Shown here: positions 44,168-52,694 of the stretch, piece after piece
How positions within the stretch are numbered: the first letter of the stretch is position 1
Layout: every line of letters starts with the position of its first letter
NCBI RefSeq assembly: GCF_002860865.1
Contig: NZ_PKIE01000005.1
Location: 1 to 64,000 of the forward strand
DNA length: 64,000 nt
Origin: Streptococcus mitis
GTDB taxonomy: Bacteria; Bacillota; Bacilli; Lactobacillales; Streptococcaceae
Direction of reading: 5' to 3'
The notes under the pieces: generated by a model
What the model was told of the DNA's origin: nothing
The model's database searches: none
Seen by the model: only the letters and a program-made list of their open reading frames with translations
Made by a program: the position numbers and the translations under genes

Positions 44168-45310
44168 ATGGCAACTTTTAGACAACGTACAAAAGGTGGT
44201 ACATAGGATTATAGAATTGTAGATAATGACAAAAAACTTGTTGCATCTAAAGGCGGCTTCAGAACTAAGAAGGAAGCAGAAAAAGAAGCTTTAGCTATTG
44301 AATTAAAGTTGATGTCAGGTGCAAAAATTAATTCGCAAGCAAGTTTATATGAGTTATGGGAAGAGTGGTTTGATGTTGTTGTAAGACCACTTGGAAAAAG
44401 TGAATCAACGCTTTTTAAGCATAAGAAGAGAGGGGACTTGATAAAGGAACTTTTTCAAGATAGATCAGCAACTTCTATTCGTTTTAGTCAATATCAACGA
44501 GCTTTAAATTCTTATGCTGAAAGGGTTACAAAAGATACCGTAGCACGATTAAATTCAGAAATCCGAAAAGTCATTCAGTTTGCTCAACGTGACCAACTAG
44601 ATATAGTTGATTTTACTGATGGTGCGATTATTTCAGGAATGAAGAAAAGCAAGACAACTGACGAAAAATATATTGACAATATTGAAGACTATTATAAAAT
44701 TTTAGTTCATTTAAAAAGTCAGCTCAATTACAGTAAGTCGGTGATTCCTTATCTTTTGTTTGTTTCCTTTAAAACAGGGATGCGTTTTGGAGAAATTTTA
44801 GGATTAACTTGGGATTGTATTGATTTTGAAAATCAAGTAATTCACACTTATAGGCGCTACTATAATTATAAATGGAGACCACCCAAAACGGATACATCTG
44901 TTCGAGATGTGCCTATAGATGAAGAAACATCTGAGGTTTTGAAATTATTAAAGAAAGAACAAAAGATTGTCTATAAAAATCAAGGGATTAAGGAAAAAGA
45001 AAATTTTCTTTTCTATGATACTGTGTATGGAGTTCCTAGTAACAATGCTGTAAATCAAAGTTTACAATCGCTACTAAAAAAACTAGAAATTTTTCCATAT
45101 AATTTAACTGCTACAGGTATTAGACATACTTATGCTAGTATGTTGCTTGCAAAAGGAATTGATATCTGGGTAGTTGCTCATGTAATGGGTCATAAAAATA
45201 TAAAACAGGTAACAGAAACATATGGTCATCTTTTAAAAGAGAAGAAAGAAAAAGAACATCAGATTATTCGAAATCTTTTAAGTGAGTATCCGTTGGTAGA
45301 ACAAAAGTAG
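44168..45310 (+). pseudogene. int: Tyrosine integrase with premature TAG (codon 13)
   Basis: The frame from ATG 44168 (MATFRQRTKGGT) hits TAG at 44204-44206, then continues open as DYRIVDNDKKLVASKGGFRTKKEAEKEAL to the stop at 45310 (381 codons). The expected residue is Trp (TGG to TAG). Without the stop this is a normal phage-type integrase: arm-binding N-terminus, core-binding domain, catalytic domain with Arg (KTGMRFGEILGL), TGIRHTYAS and Tyr in ETYGHLL; the first His of the HxxR box is Thr, as in some streptococcal integrases. Reinitiation at ATG 44309/44312 would give ~333 residues lacking the arm-binding part. A sequencing error must be excluded. Confidence 0.82.
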
Positions 45311-45323
45311 AACAGATACGAAA

Positions 45324-45347
45324 AAAAGCCTTTAGAATAAGGCTTTT
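45324..45347 (+). terminator. Integrase terminator
   Basis: AAAAGCCTT-6-AAGGCTTTT hairpin 13 bases after the integrase stop. The same hairpin type occurs in scars A-D. Confidence 0.78.
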
Positions 45348-45359
45348 AGGCACTAAATT

Positions 45360-45372
45360 ATGCCCCCTACAG
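45360..45372. other. Presumed attR core in the tRNA-Lys 3' end
   Basis: ATGCCCCCTACAG, identical to 35294-35306 (attL). It covers the last 12 bases of the tRNA-Lys gene, the usual crossover region for tRNA-targeting integrases. Confidence 0.72.
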
Positions 45373-45433
45373 GGATCGAACCTGTGACCCACGGATTAAG
45401 AGTCCGCTGCTCTGCCAGCTGAGCTAAGGAGGC
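45361..45433 (-). tRNA. tRNA-Lys(CTT)
   Basis: 73-base cloverleaf: acceptor GCCTCCT/AGGGGGC, discriminator A, D arm GCTC/GAGC, anticodon stem GCGGA/TCCGT around CTCTTAA (anticodon CTT), T arm ACAGG-TTCGATC-CCTGT. CCA is not encoded. It is the attachment gene of the IME; its 3' end faces the integrase, and the element's own copy restores the sequence. Directly downstream of the 6S RNA on the same strand. Confidence 0.96.
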
Positions 45434-45435
45434 AA

Positions 45436-45634
45436 AGAAAAAAGCTGTATTGGTGCCGAAACTTCACGGTTTGTATTGAACCCGCGCAATTAAGCAGGTG
45501 GGCAACTCGCTCTAACTGAAGCTGTTTCCGTGTGAGACGGCCTACATGCTGTTAGAAGACTTTTGTTTCCCTAATAATACAAAAAATAGTCGGTCAACAC
45601 TTAAGTGTGAAGTCGTACACCACAGCGTTTCTAT
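45436..45634 (-). ncRNA. ssrS: 6S RNA
   Basis: About 200 bases on the minus strand with an extended -10 (TGGTATCAT, 45641-45649) upstream. The ends close as a long stem: 5' GCTGT-GGTG...GACTTCAC with 3' GTGAAGT...CACC...ACAGC, then TTTTTT. A large unpaired middle and a terminal hairpin zone fit the promoter-mimicking 6S fold that sequesters RNA polymerase. Position next to rarA is where I recall 6S genes in Firmicutes. Ends are estimates. Confidence 0.75.
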
Positions 45635-45697
45635 GTTTATATGATACCACTTTTTCAAAAAAAATCAAGAGGAAAGTGCAATTTTTTGAAAAGGATT

Positions 45698-46969
45698 TCA
45701 GATTTTTCGCAAACGGTCGATAGCTTCCTTTCTTTGAGCCAAAGCCCGTTCATATTTACCAGTATCTTCTGCTTGGAAATAGTGATGATTGCGAATTTTT
45801 TCTGGCAGATAGTCTTGCTTGACCCAATTTCCAGGATAGTTGTGTGGATAGAGATAATCTTGGGCATTCCCCAGTTCCTTGCTTCCGCTGTAGTGCCCAT
45901 CACGCAGGTGTCGCGGAATAGGCAAGTGTCCTGATGTTTTGAGGTCAGCAAGTGCCTTATCCATAGCCACATAGGCCGAGTTGGATTTTGGAGAAAGGGC
46001 CAAATCAATCACGACATTGGCAATGAGAATGCGGGCTTCTGGGAATCCAATCTTCTGGGCAGCATCAAGAGCAGTCACGGTGTGAATCTGGGCTTCAGGA
46101 TTGGCCAAACCGATATCTTCATAAGCGATAACAGTCAAACGACGAGCGAGACTTGGCAAATCACCAGCCTCAATCAAGCGGGCAGCATAGTGAAGACTGG
46201 CATCAACATCTGAGCCACGGATAGACTTTTGCAGGGCAGATAGAACGTCATAGTGACCGTCTCCATCTTTGTCCATGGTAATGTAGCTCCGCTGCAGGCT
46301 ATTTTCCATGATGTCGAGGGTGATGTGGCGGATGCCCTCGTCATTTTCAGGGGTAGAGAGAACTGCCAAATCCAGTGAGTTAAAGGCGGAGCGCAGGTCT
46401 CCGTTTGTAGAGGTTGCGATGAAATCCAGCGCATCTTCATCTAGTTCTACTGGAAAATCAAAACCACGCTCAGGGTTACTTAGAGCTATCTGGAGTGCCT
46501 CTTTGACTTCTTGGTTAGACAGAGGTTCCAACTCAAAAATCTGAACACGGCTACGAATGGCAGGAGTGACAGAAAAGAAGGGATTTTCAGTCGTAGCGCC
46601 AATCATGATGACCAGTCCACTTTCCAAGAGAGGCAAGAGGAAGTCTTGCTTGGTTTTATCTAGTCTATGAATCTCGTCTAGCAATAGGACGAGGCCACCA
46701 GAAAATTTAGCCTCTTCCGCGATTTCTTGGAGTCTTTTTTTACTATCAACCGTCGCATTGAAAGTTCGAAAGGCATACTTAGTAGTCCCAGCGATGGCTG
46801 AGGCAATACTGGTCTTGCCGATTCCTGGAGGTCCATATAGAATCATGGAGGACAGGCGGTTGGCTTCTACCATGCGGCGGATAATTTTTCCAGGGCCGAC
46901 CAGATGCTTCTGACCGATGACCTGGTCGATGGTTTTAGGGCGCATACGAAGCGCGAGATTGTCTGGCAT
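45698..46969 (-). CDS. rarA: Replication-associated recombination protein A
   Basis: 423-residue AAA+ ATPase (RarA/MgsA) acting at stalled replication forks. Starts MPDNLALRMRPKTIDQVIGQKHLVGPG, with Walker A GPPGIGKTS, Walker B LLLDEIHR, sensor GATTENPFF and the C-terminal MgsA domain RGSDVDASLHYAARLIEAGD...AYEDIGLANPEA. Length is normal. Upstream of 6S RNA on the same strand. Confidence 0.94.
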   Translation of the reverse strand: MPDNLALRMRPKTIDQVIGQKHLVGPGKIIRRMVEANRLSSMILYGPPGIGKTSIASAIAGTTKYAFRTFNATVDSKKRLQEIAEEAKFSGGLVLLLDEIHRLDKTKQDFLLPLLESGLVIMIGATTENPFFSVTPAIRSRVQIFELEPLSNQEVKEALQIALSNPERGFDFPVELDEDALDFIATSTNGDLRSAFNSLDLAVLSTPENDEGIRHITLDIMENSLQRSYITMDKDGDGHYDVLSALQKSIRGSDVDASLHYAARLIEAGDLPSLARRLTVIAYEDIGLANPEAQIHTVTALDAAQKIGFPEARILIANVVIDLALSPKSNSAYVAMDKALADLKTSGHLPIPRHLRDGHYSGSKELGNAQDYLYPHNYPGNWVKQDYLPEKIRNHHYFQAEDTGKYERALAQRKEAIDRLRKI

Positions 46970-47084
46970 AGCAGTCCTTTCTAGCGTGGATTTTCTGATG
47001 TATATGTGGTAAGATGGTAGTATCTATTTTAGCATATTTCCGAGCAATCGGGGCGATTTAAGAGTCGCATAGAAAGAGGTCAAA

Positions 47085-47555
47085 ATGGCAACATATGGAT
47101 TTTTAGATGTTTTAGAGGAAGAGTTGGAGAAGAATTTTCCCTTTGACTTTGAGATTAGTTGGGACAAGCGCAACCACGCGGTTGAAGTGAGTTTTTTGTT
47201 AGAAGCGCAAAATGCTGCAGGCGTGGAGATGGTGGATGAAGACGGAGAGGTTTCGTCAGATGACATTCTCTTTGAAGAAGCAGTGCTTTTTTACAATCCT
47301 GCTAAATCAACAGTCAATGAGGAAGACTATTTGACTGTCATTCCTTACTTGCCTAAAAAAGGATTTTCCCGCGAATTCTTAGCTTATTTTGCGCTATTCC
47401 TTAAAGATACTGCCGAGGTTGGACTAGATGCCCTCATGGACTTTTTGGAAGACCCAGAAGCAGAAGAATTCGTCATGGAATGGAACCAAGAAGTCTTTGA
47501 AGAAGGAAAAGTAGGCTTGGAAGAGGGAGAGTTTTATCCATATCCGAGATACTAG
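47085..47555 (+). CDS. DUF3013 family protein
   Basis: 156 residues, strongly acidic, cytosolic. MATYGFLDVLEEELEKNFPFDFEISWDKRNHAVEV and the acidic C-terminal tail are typical of the streptococcal DUF3013 family, whose function is unknown. Divergent from rarA and nine bases before the NUDIX gene, so likely co-transcribed with it. Confidence 0.75.
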   Translation: MATYGFLDVLEEELEKNFPFDFEISWDKRNHAVEVSFLLEAQNAAGVEMVDEDGEVSSDDILFEEAVLFYNPAKSTVNEEDYLTVIPYLPKKGFSREFLAYFALFLKDTAEVGLDALMDFLEDPEAEEFVMEWNQEVFEEGKVGLEEGEFYPYPRY

Positions 47556-47564
47556 GAGTTTGAC

Positions 47565-47993
47565 ATGGAAATAGAGATTTCTGATTTCACAGGCTGTAAG
47601 ATTGCTTTGTTTTGTGGGGATAGTCTCTTGACTATCTTACGCGATGATAAGGCAAGCATTCCCTGGCCCAATATGTGGGAACTGCCCGGTGGGGGACGCG
47701 AGGAGGATGAAAGTCCTTTTGAGTGCGTGGCGCGTGAAGTTTATGAAGAACTGGGAATTCATTTGACTGAGGATTGTCTGCTTTGGAGTAAGGTTTATCC
47801 AAGTATGCTTTTTGCGGATAAACAATCTGTATTTCTAGTCGGTCAGTTAACACAGAACCAGTTTGACAATATCACCTTTGGTGATGAAGGGCAGGGCTAT
47901 CAGCTCATGAATGTCAAGGAATTTCTTAGCTCCAGTCAAGTTGTACCTCATTTGCAAGAGAGATTAAAAGATTATTTAAAAGTAAGTGATTAG
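47565..47993 (+). CDS. NUDIX hydrolase
   Basis: 142 residues. The Nudix box is visible as GGGREEDESPFECVAREVYEELGI (about residues 42-65; G-x5-E-x7-REUxEExGU). Metal-dependent hydrolase of a nucleoside-diphosphate-linked compound; substrate not predictable. MWELPGG just before the box recalls MutT-like members. RBS AGGAG. Confidence 0.86.
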   Translation: MEIEISDFTGCKIALFCGDSLLTILRDDKASIPWPNMWELPGGGREEDESPFECVAREVYEELGIHLTEDCLLWSKVYPSMLFADKQSVFLVGQLTQNQFDNITFGDEGQGYQLMNVKEFLSSSQVVPHLQERLKDYLKVSD

Positions 47994-48000
47994 AAAGGAT

Positions 48001-48100
48001 GGTTCGGTTAAATTTCTAAACTGAACCCGCCCTAAACACTGTGCCAAAAAGATAAACTTCTCATAGACACAAGCGTCTTCAGAGAAGTTTCTATTTTGGC
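48001..48100 (+). terminator. Two hairpins between the NUDIX gene and prmA
   Basis: A short GGTTC/GAACC hairpin (48001-48027) and then a long stem GCCAAAAAGATAAACTTCTC / GAGAAGTTTCTATTTTGGC (48043-48062 with 48082-48100) ending in TTTGTGTTTT. The long stem is bigger than most terminators; it could be a repeat element. Confidence 0.6.
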
Positions 48101-48130
48101 TTTGTGTTTTACGGGCTTGGTATCTTAAAT

Positions 48131-49081
48131 ATGGAAACATGGCAAGAGTTAAAAGTAACGGTTAAGCGTGAGGGAGAGGAGTTGGTTTCCAATCTCTTGA
48201 TTGAGCTGGGAGCGCAAGGTGTTGCGATTGAAGACAGCATGGACTATGTGGGAAATGTTGACCGCTTTGGTGAGATTTTCCCAGAGGTCGAGCAGCAAGA
48301 AGAAATTGTAGTGACTGCCTACTACCCTGACACGGTTGATGTAGCAGTGGTTGAGGCGGACTTGCAGGCTCGCTTAGCAGAATTGACAGATTTTATGGAT
48401 TTGGGAGAGGTCAAGATGGGGACAACTGCCTTGGCTGAGGAAGATTGGGCTGACAATTGGAAGAAATACTATGAACCCGCTCGTATCACTCATGACTTGA
48501 CCATCGTGCCGTCTTGGACAGACTATGAGGCGACTGCGGGAGAAAAGATTATCAAGCTGGATCCAGGTATGGCGTTTGGTACTGGGACGCATCCAACAAC
48601 TAAGATGAGCCTCTTTGCCTTGGAACAGATTCTTCGTGGTGGGGAAACAGTGCTAGATGTGGGGACTGGATCAGGCGTCCTCTCTATTGCTAGCTCGCTA
48701 CTTGGTGCTAAGGAAATTTTCGCCTATGATCTAGATGATGTGGCAGTTCGTGTTGCTCAGGAAAATATTGAACTCAACCCTGGTATGGAAAATATCCATG
48801 TAGCTGCTGGAGACTTGCTCAAGGGTGTTGAGATTGAAGCAGATGTCATCGTGGCTAATATCTTGGCGGATATCCTTATTCATCTGACGGAGGATGCTTA
48901 CCGCTTGGTCAAGGATGAAGGCTATCTCATCATGAGTGGGATTATCAAGGACAAGTGGGACATGGTGCGAGAGTCAGCTGAGTCAGCTGGATTTTTCCTC
49001 GAAACTCACATGGTTCAAGGGGAATGGAATGCCTGTGTCTTTAAGAAAACCAAGGATATTTCCGGTGTGATTGGAGGCTAG
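48131..49081 (+). CDS. prmA: Ribosomal protein L11 methyltransferase
   Basis: 316 residues. N-terminal substrate-recognition domain ([21 protein letters not shown]) then a SAM-dependent domain with [29 protein letters not shown] and [11 protein letters not shown]. Trimethylates L11. I use ATG 48131 because the family begins METWQEL; GTG 48104 would add nine unusual residues inside the hairpin tail. Followed by rsmE with a one-base gap. Confidence 0.93.
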   Translation: METWQELKVTVKREGEELVSNLLIELGAQGVAIEDSMDYVGNVDRFGEIFPEVEQQEEIVVTAYYPDTVDVAVVEADLQARLAELTDFMDLGEVKMGTTALAEEDWADNWKKYYEPARITHDLTIVPSWTDYEATAGEKIIKLDPGMAFGTGTHPTTKMSLFALEQILRGGETVLDVGTGSGVLSIASSLLGAKEIFAYDLDDVAVRVAQENIELNPGMENIHVAAGDLLKGVEIEADVIVANILADILIHLTEDAYRLVKDEGYLIMSGIIKDKWDMVRESAESAGFFLETHMVQGEWNACVFKKTKDISGVIGG

Positions 49082-49082
49082 C

Positions 49083-49835
49083 ATGCAACAGTATTTTGTC
49101 AAAGGCAGTGCAGTCTCTCCTGTCACTATCGAGGACAAGGAGACCAGCAAGCATATGTTTCAGGTCATGCGCCTGAAAGAAGATGATGAGGTTACCTTAG
49201 TCTTTGATGATGGGATTAAGCGATTGGCGCGCGTGCTGGATGTGGAAGCTCGTCAGTTTGAATTGGTAGAAGAACTAGATGACAATGTGGAACTGCCAGT
49301 CCAGGTGACCATCGCATCTGGCTTTCCCAAGGGGGACAAGCTGGAGTTCATCGCTCAAAAAGTAACCGAACTGGGTGCTAGCCAAATCTGGGCCTTTCCT
49401 GCCGACTGGTCGGTTGCCAAGTGGGATGGCAAGAAATTGGGCAAAAAGGTTGAAAAACTAGAAAAAATCGCCCTTGGAGCAGCAGAACAAAGCAAGCGTA
49501 ATGTTGTTCCAAGTATCAAGCTTTTTGAGAAAAAAGCAGACTTTCTAGCCCAACTTGACCAACTTGACCAATTTGACCGTATCATAGTAGCCTATGAAGA
49601 GTCGGCCAAAGAAGGAGAAGCCGCTGCGCTCTTACAAGCGGTCACTGGTCTTGAAACAGGAGCTAAACTGCTCTTTATCTTTGGTCCAGAAGGTGGTCTG
49701 TCACCTGCAGAAATTGAGAGTTTCGAAGCTAAGGGATCAGTCTTAGCAGGACTTGGTCCTCGTATTTTGCGAGCAGAAACAGCACCACTTTACGCTTTAT
49801 CAGCCCTTAGTGTTTTATTAGAATTAGAGAAATAA
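49083..49835 (+). CDS. rsmE: 16S rRNA m3U1498 methyltransferase
   Basis: 250-residue SPOUT-fold (trefoil knot) methyltransferase. Landmarks: HMFQVMRLKEDDEV near the N-terminus (PUA-like domain), FGPEGGLSPAEIE and LGPRILRAETAPLYAL at the knot. Start ATG 49083 after GGAGG. Conserved prmA-rsmE pair. Confidence 0.94.
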   Translation: MQQYFVKGSAVSPVTIEDKETSKHMFQVMRLKEDDEVTLVFDDGIKRLARVLDVEARQFELVEELDDNVELPVQVTIASGFPKGDKLEFIAQKVTELGASQIWAFPADWSVAKWDGKKLGKKVEKLEKIALGAAEQSKRNVVPSIKLFEKKADFLAQLDQLDQFDRIIVAYEESAKEGEAAALLQAVTGLETGAKLLFIFGPEGGLSPAEIESFEAKGSVLAGLGPRILRAETAPLYALSALSVLLELEK

Positions 49836-49845
49836 GAGGAAGAAA

Positions 49846-51642
49846 ATGGAACAAAAACACCGTTCAGAATTTCCAGAGAAGGAACTTTGGGATTTAACAG
49901 CCCTATACCAAGACCGTGAGGATTTCTTGCGTGCAATCGAGAAAGCTCGCGAAGACATCAACCAGTTTAGCCGTGACTATAAGGGCAATCTTTATACTTT
50001 TGAGGATTTTGAAAAGGCCTTTGCGGAATTGGAGCAAATCTACATTCAGATGAGCCATATTGGAAACTATGGTTTTATGCCTCAGACGACAGATTATAGC
50101 AATGACGAATTTGCCAACATTGCCCAAGCTGGGATGGAATTTGAAACAGACGCCAGCGTAGCTCTGACCTTCTTTGACGATGCCTTGGTGGCATCTGATA
50201 AGGAAGTCTTGGACCGTTTGGGTAAATTGCCTCATTTGACGGCAGCTATTCGTCAGGCAAAAATCAAAAAAGCTCATTACCTAGGGGCTGATGTGGAGAA
50301 GGCATTGACCAATCTCGGTGAAGTTTTCTACAGTCCGCAGGATATTTATACTAAGATGCGTGCTGGGGACTTTGAAATGGCTGACTTTGAAGCTCATGGT
50401 AAAACCTACAAAAACAGCTTTGTCACCTATGAAAATTTCTACCAAAATCATGAGGATGCTGAGGTTCGTGAGAAATCCTTCCGTTCCTTCTCAGAAGGTC
50501 TTCGTAAGCACCAAAATACGGCTGCAGCGGCCTATCTAGCCCAAGTCAAGTCTGAAAAACTATTGGCAGATATGAAGGGATATGACTCCGTCTTTGACTA
50601 TCTTTTAGCTGAGCAAGAAGTGGACCGTGCCATGTTTGATCGTCAGATTGACCTTATCATGAAGGATTTTGCGCCAGTTGCTCAGAGATACCTCAAGCAT
50701 GTTGCCAAGGTAAATGGTCTTGAAAAGATGACCTTTGCAGATTGGAAATTGGACTTGGATAGCGCCCTCAATCCTGCAGTGACTATTGACGATGCCTATG
50801 ACTTGGTCATGAAATCGGTAGAACCTTTGGGGCAAGAATATTGTCAGGAAGTTGCTCGCTATCAAGAAGAGCGCTGGGTGGACTTTGCTGCTAACAGTGG
50901 CAAGGATTCTGGCGGTTATGCGGCGGATCCATATCGCGTGCATCCTTATGTTCTCATGAGCTGGACAGGCCGTTTGAGCGATGTCTATACCTTGATTCAT
51001 GAAATCGGGCATTCTGGTCAATTCATCTTTTCAGACAATCACCAAAGCTACTTTAATGCCCACATGTCGACCTACTATGTTGAAGCACCGTCAACCTTCA
51101 ATGAATTACTCCTCAGTGACTACTTGGAGCACCAATCTGACGACCCACGTCAAAAACGCTTCGCTTTGGCTCACCGTTTGACAGATACATATTTCCATAA
51201 TTTTATCACTCACCTATTAGAAGCAGCCTTCCAGCGCAAGGTTTATACACTGATTGAAGAAGGGGAGACCTTTGGAGCAAGCAAGCTCAACAGCATTATG
51301 AAGGAAGTTTTGACAGATTTTTGGGGCGATGCCATTGAAATCGACGACGATGCAGCTTTGACTTGGATGCGCCAAGCTCACTATTATATGGGCTTGTATA
51401 GTTACACCTACTCAGCTGGACTTGTGATTTCGACTGCAGGTTACCTTCATCTGAAACATTCAGAAACTGGAGCTGAAGATTGGCTCAATCTCCTCAAATC
51501 AGGTGGTAGCAAGACACCACTTGAGTCAGCTATGATTATCGGTGCTGATATTTCAACAGATAAACCACTCCGTGATACCATCCAATTCTTGTCTGACACA
51601 GTTGATCAGATCATCGCCTACAGTGCCCAGTTGGGAGAGTAA
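49846..51642 (+). CDS. pepF: Oligoendopeptidase F (M3B metallopeptidase)
   Basis: 598 residues. Zinc motif HEIGHSGQF (about residue 385) with the third ligand Glu ~28 residues later (YYVEAPSTFNE). Cytosolic, no signal peptide; cleaves peptides of roughly 7-17 residues. Close relatives are called PepB or PepF. Eleven bases after rsmE, so likely the last gene of prmA-rsmE-pepF, followed by a strong terminator. Confidence 0.93.
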   Translation: MEQKHRSEFPEKELWDLTALYQDREDFLRAIEKAREDINQFSRDYKGNLYTFEDFEKAFAELEQIYIQMSHIGNYGFMPQTTDYSNDEFANIAQAGMEFETDASVALTFFDDALVASDKEVLDRLGKLPHLTAAIRQAKIKKAHYLGADVEKALTNLGEVFYSPQDIYTKMRAGDFEMADFEAHGKTYKNSFVTYENFYQNHEDAEVREKSFRSFSEGLRKHQNTAAAAYLAQVKSEKLLADMKGYDSVFDYLLAEQEVDRAMFDRQIDLIMKDFAPVAQRYLKHVAKVNGLEKMTFADWKLDLDSALNPAVTIDDAYDLVMKSVEPLGQEYCQEVARYQEERWVDFAANSGKDSGGYAADPYRVHPYVLMSWTGRLSDVYTLIHEIGHSGQFIFSDNHQSYFNAHMSTYYVEAPSTFNELLLSDYLEHQSDDPRQKRFALAHRLTDTYFHNFITHLLEAAFQRKVYTLIEEGETFGASKLNSIMKEVLTDFWGDAIEIDDDAALTWMRQAHYYMGLYSYTYSAGLVISTAGYLHLKHSETGAEDWLNLLKSGGSKTPLESAMIIGADISTDKPLRDTIQFLSDTVDQIIAYSAQLGE

Positions 51643-51680
51643 ATTAAAAGAGTCTGGAACAAAAGTCTAACCTTAAATAT

Positions 51681-51738
51681 AAAAAGCGAACAAAACGAGT
51701 TATCTGAAACTCAGAATTCTGTCTTGTTCGCTTTTTTT
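51681..51738 (+). terminator. Terminator after pepF
   Basis: AAAAGCGAACAA / TTGTTCGCTTTT outer stem with an inner GAGTT/AACTC hairpin and TTTTTTT. Nothing else is seen in the remaining ~70 bases before the next gene. Confidence 0.85.
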
Positions 51739-51810
51739 CTAATCTATCGATTTTAAAAATTTATAATAAAGAATTCCTAAAATCAGAATTTTTTGTCTCT
51801 GCCTCTTTAA

Positions 51811-52200
51811 TTATCCCCAAAAGATATCTTCTTCAGCTTGATCTGAAGAGAAGAGCCAAACTTCTTTGATTTTTCCGTCTTCAATACGGAAGAGGTCAAT
51901 CCCGTTCATATTGAGTTCAGTACCATCAGCCCGTGTTCCAAGAAAAGTAACATTAGCTGCGATTAAATCCTTATTGTCAGAAACCCAATTTGTTATCACC
52001 TTAAAGGTTCCATTAGTTTTCTCAGCAAATGTAGCCAGGTGAGTTCCTAGCTTGTCCTTACCAACAACTGAACCAGATATACTATGATTACCAGGTTGAT
52101 GCCAGACAATATCGTCTGCCATAGTTTCAAAGACACCAGGAAAGTCACCAGCAATTAAAGCTTGGTTATAAGCATTGAAAATTTCTAAGTTTGTTGACAT
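51811..52200 (-). CDS. SnoaL-like / NTF2-fold protein
   Basis: 129 residues with the SnoaL-like pattern: NLEIFNAYNQALIAGDFPGVFETMADDIVWHQPG, TFLGTRADGTELNMNGIDLFRIEDGKIKEVWLF. Such proteins are small isomerases/cyclases or ligand binders. Start at 52200 (ATG after GGAGAA); the longer frame runs into the control region. Divergent from the HxlR regulator with palindromes between, so probably its target. Confidence 0.82.
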   Translation of the reverse strand: MSTNLEIFNAYNQALIAGDFPGVFETMADDIVWHQPGNHSISGSVVGKDKLGTHLATFAEKTNGTFKVITNWVSDNKDLIAANVTFLGTRADGTELNMNGIDLFRIEDGKIKEVWLFSSDQAEEDIFWG

Positions 52201-52268
52201 ATATATTCTCCATTTCTTTTTTATGATATAATTGTAACAGTTACAAACAAAAAAACAAGTAGACACTT

Positions 52269-52310
52269 TTTTGATAGCTAGTATCAAAAGTGGTACTTTT
52301 ATTGATACTA
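52269..52310. promoter_or_regulatory. HxlR-type operator cluster
   Basis: TTTTGATA-5-TATCAAAA (52269-52289) and overlapping TAGTATCAA...TTGATACTA (52279-52287 with 52302-52310). GTATC/GATAC half-sites in the divergent promoter region are what HxlR-family regulators bind. Confidence 0.7.
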
Positions 52311-52350
52311 AAAGATAAATTTTTTTAAAAAAATAGAAAGAAGATATTTT

Positions 52351-52683
52351 ATGACAAATAAAGTGAGTGAGTATGGTATTTGTCCATTTGCGACAACGCA
52401 GAGGGTTTTAACGGGGAAATGGGCACTGGTAATCATTTATCAGTTGAGTACGGGTACTAAACGATTTAAAGAATTGCAGAGATTATTGCCTGGGATTACT
52501 CAAACTATTTTGACCCGTCATCTCCGTCAATTAGAAAAGGATAAGATTGTTCAACGAAAGGTCTATGCCGAAGTTCCACCACGAGTTGAGTACAGCTTAA
52601 CTGAAGTGGGGCAGGAATTCAGAGTTGTTTTAGATGCTGTCGAGAAATGGGGTCTAGATTATATCAAGTTGCTAGAAATGTAG
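52351..52683 (+). CDS. HxlR-family transcriptional regulator
   Basis: 110-residue winged helix: Cys near the N-terminus (YGICPFATTQRVLTGKWALVIIYQL), recognition segment GITQTILTRHLRQLEKDKIVQRKVYAEVPPRVEYSLTEVGQEF. The lone N-terminal Cys is in the position used by YodB/HypR-type thiol sensors. Controls the divergent SnoaL-like gene and/or itself. Confidence 0.9.
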   Translation: MTNKVSEYGICPFATTQRVLTGKWALVIIYQLSTGTKRFKELQRLLPGITQTILTRHLRQLEKDKIVQRKVYAEVPPRVEYSLTEVGQEFRVVLDAVEKWGLDYIKLLEM

Positions 52684-52694
52684 AGGTATTGACC

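Larger units (their letters stand above)
35294..45372 (+). mobile_element. Integrative mobilizable element in tRNA-Lys(CTT)
   Basis: About 10.1 kb bounded by 13-base direct repeats of the tRNA-Lys 3' end. Contents in order: XRE regulator (-), SEC10/PgrA LPXTG protein, 345-aa unknown (-), sigma-like regulator, 98-aa unknown, membrane protein, TcpA-like ATPase, oriT candidate, MOBT relaxase, DUF771 protein, tyrosine integrase (nonsense-mutated). It has relaxase and coupling functions but no type IV secretion genes, which defines an IME rather than an ICE. From 38.7 kb on it is visibly more A+T-rich than the flanks. Confidence 0.82.
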
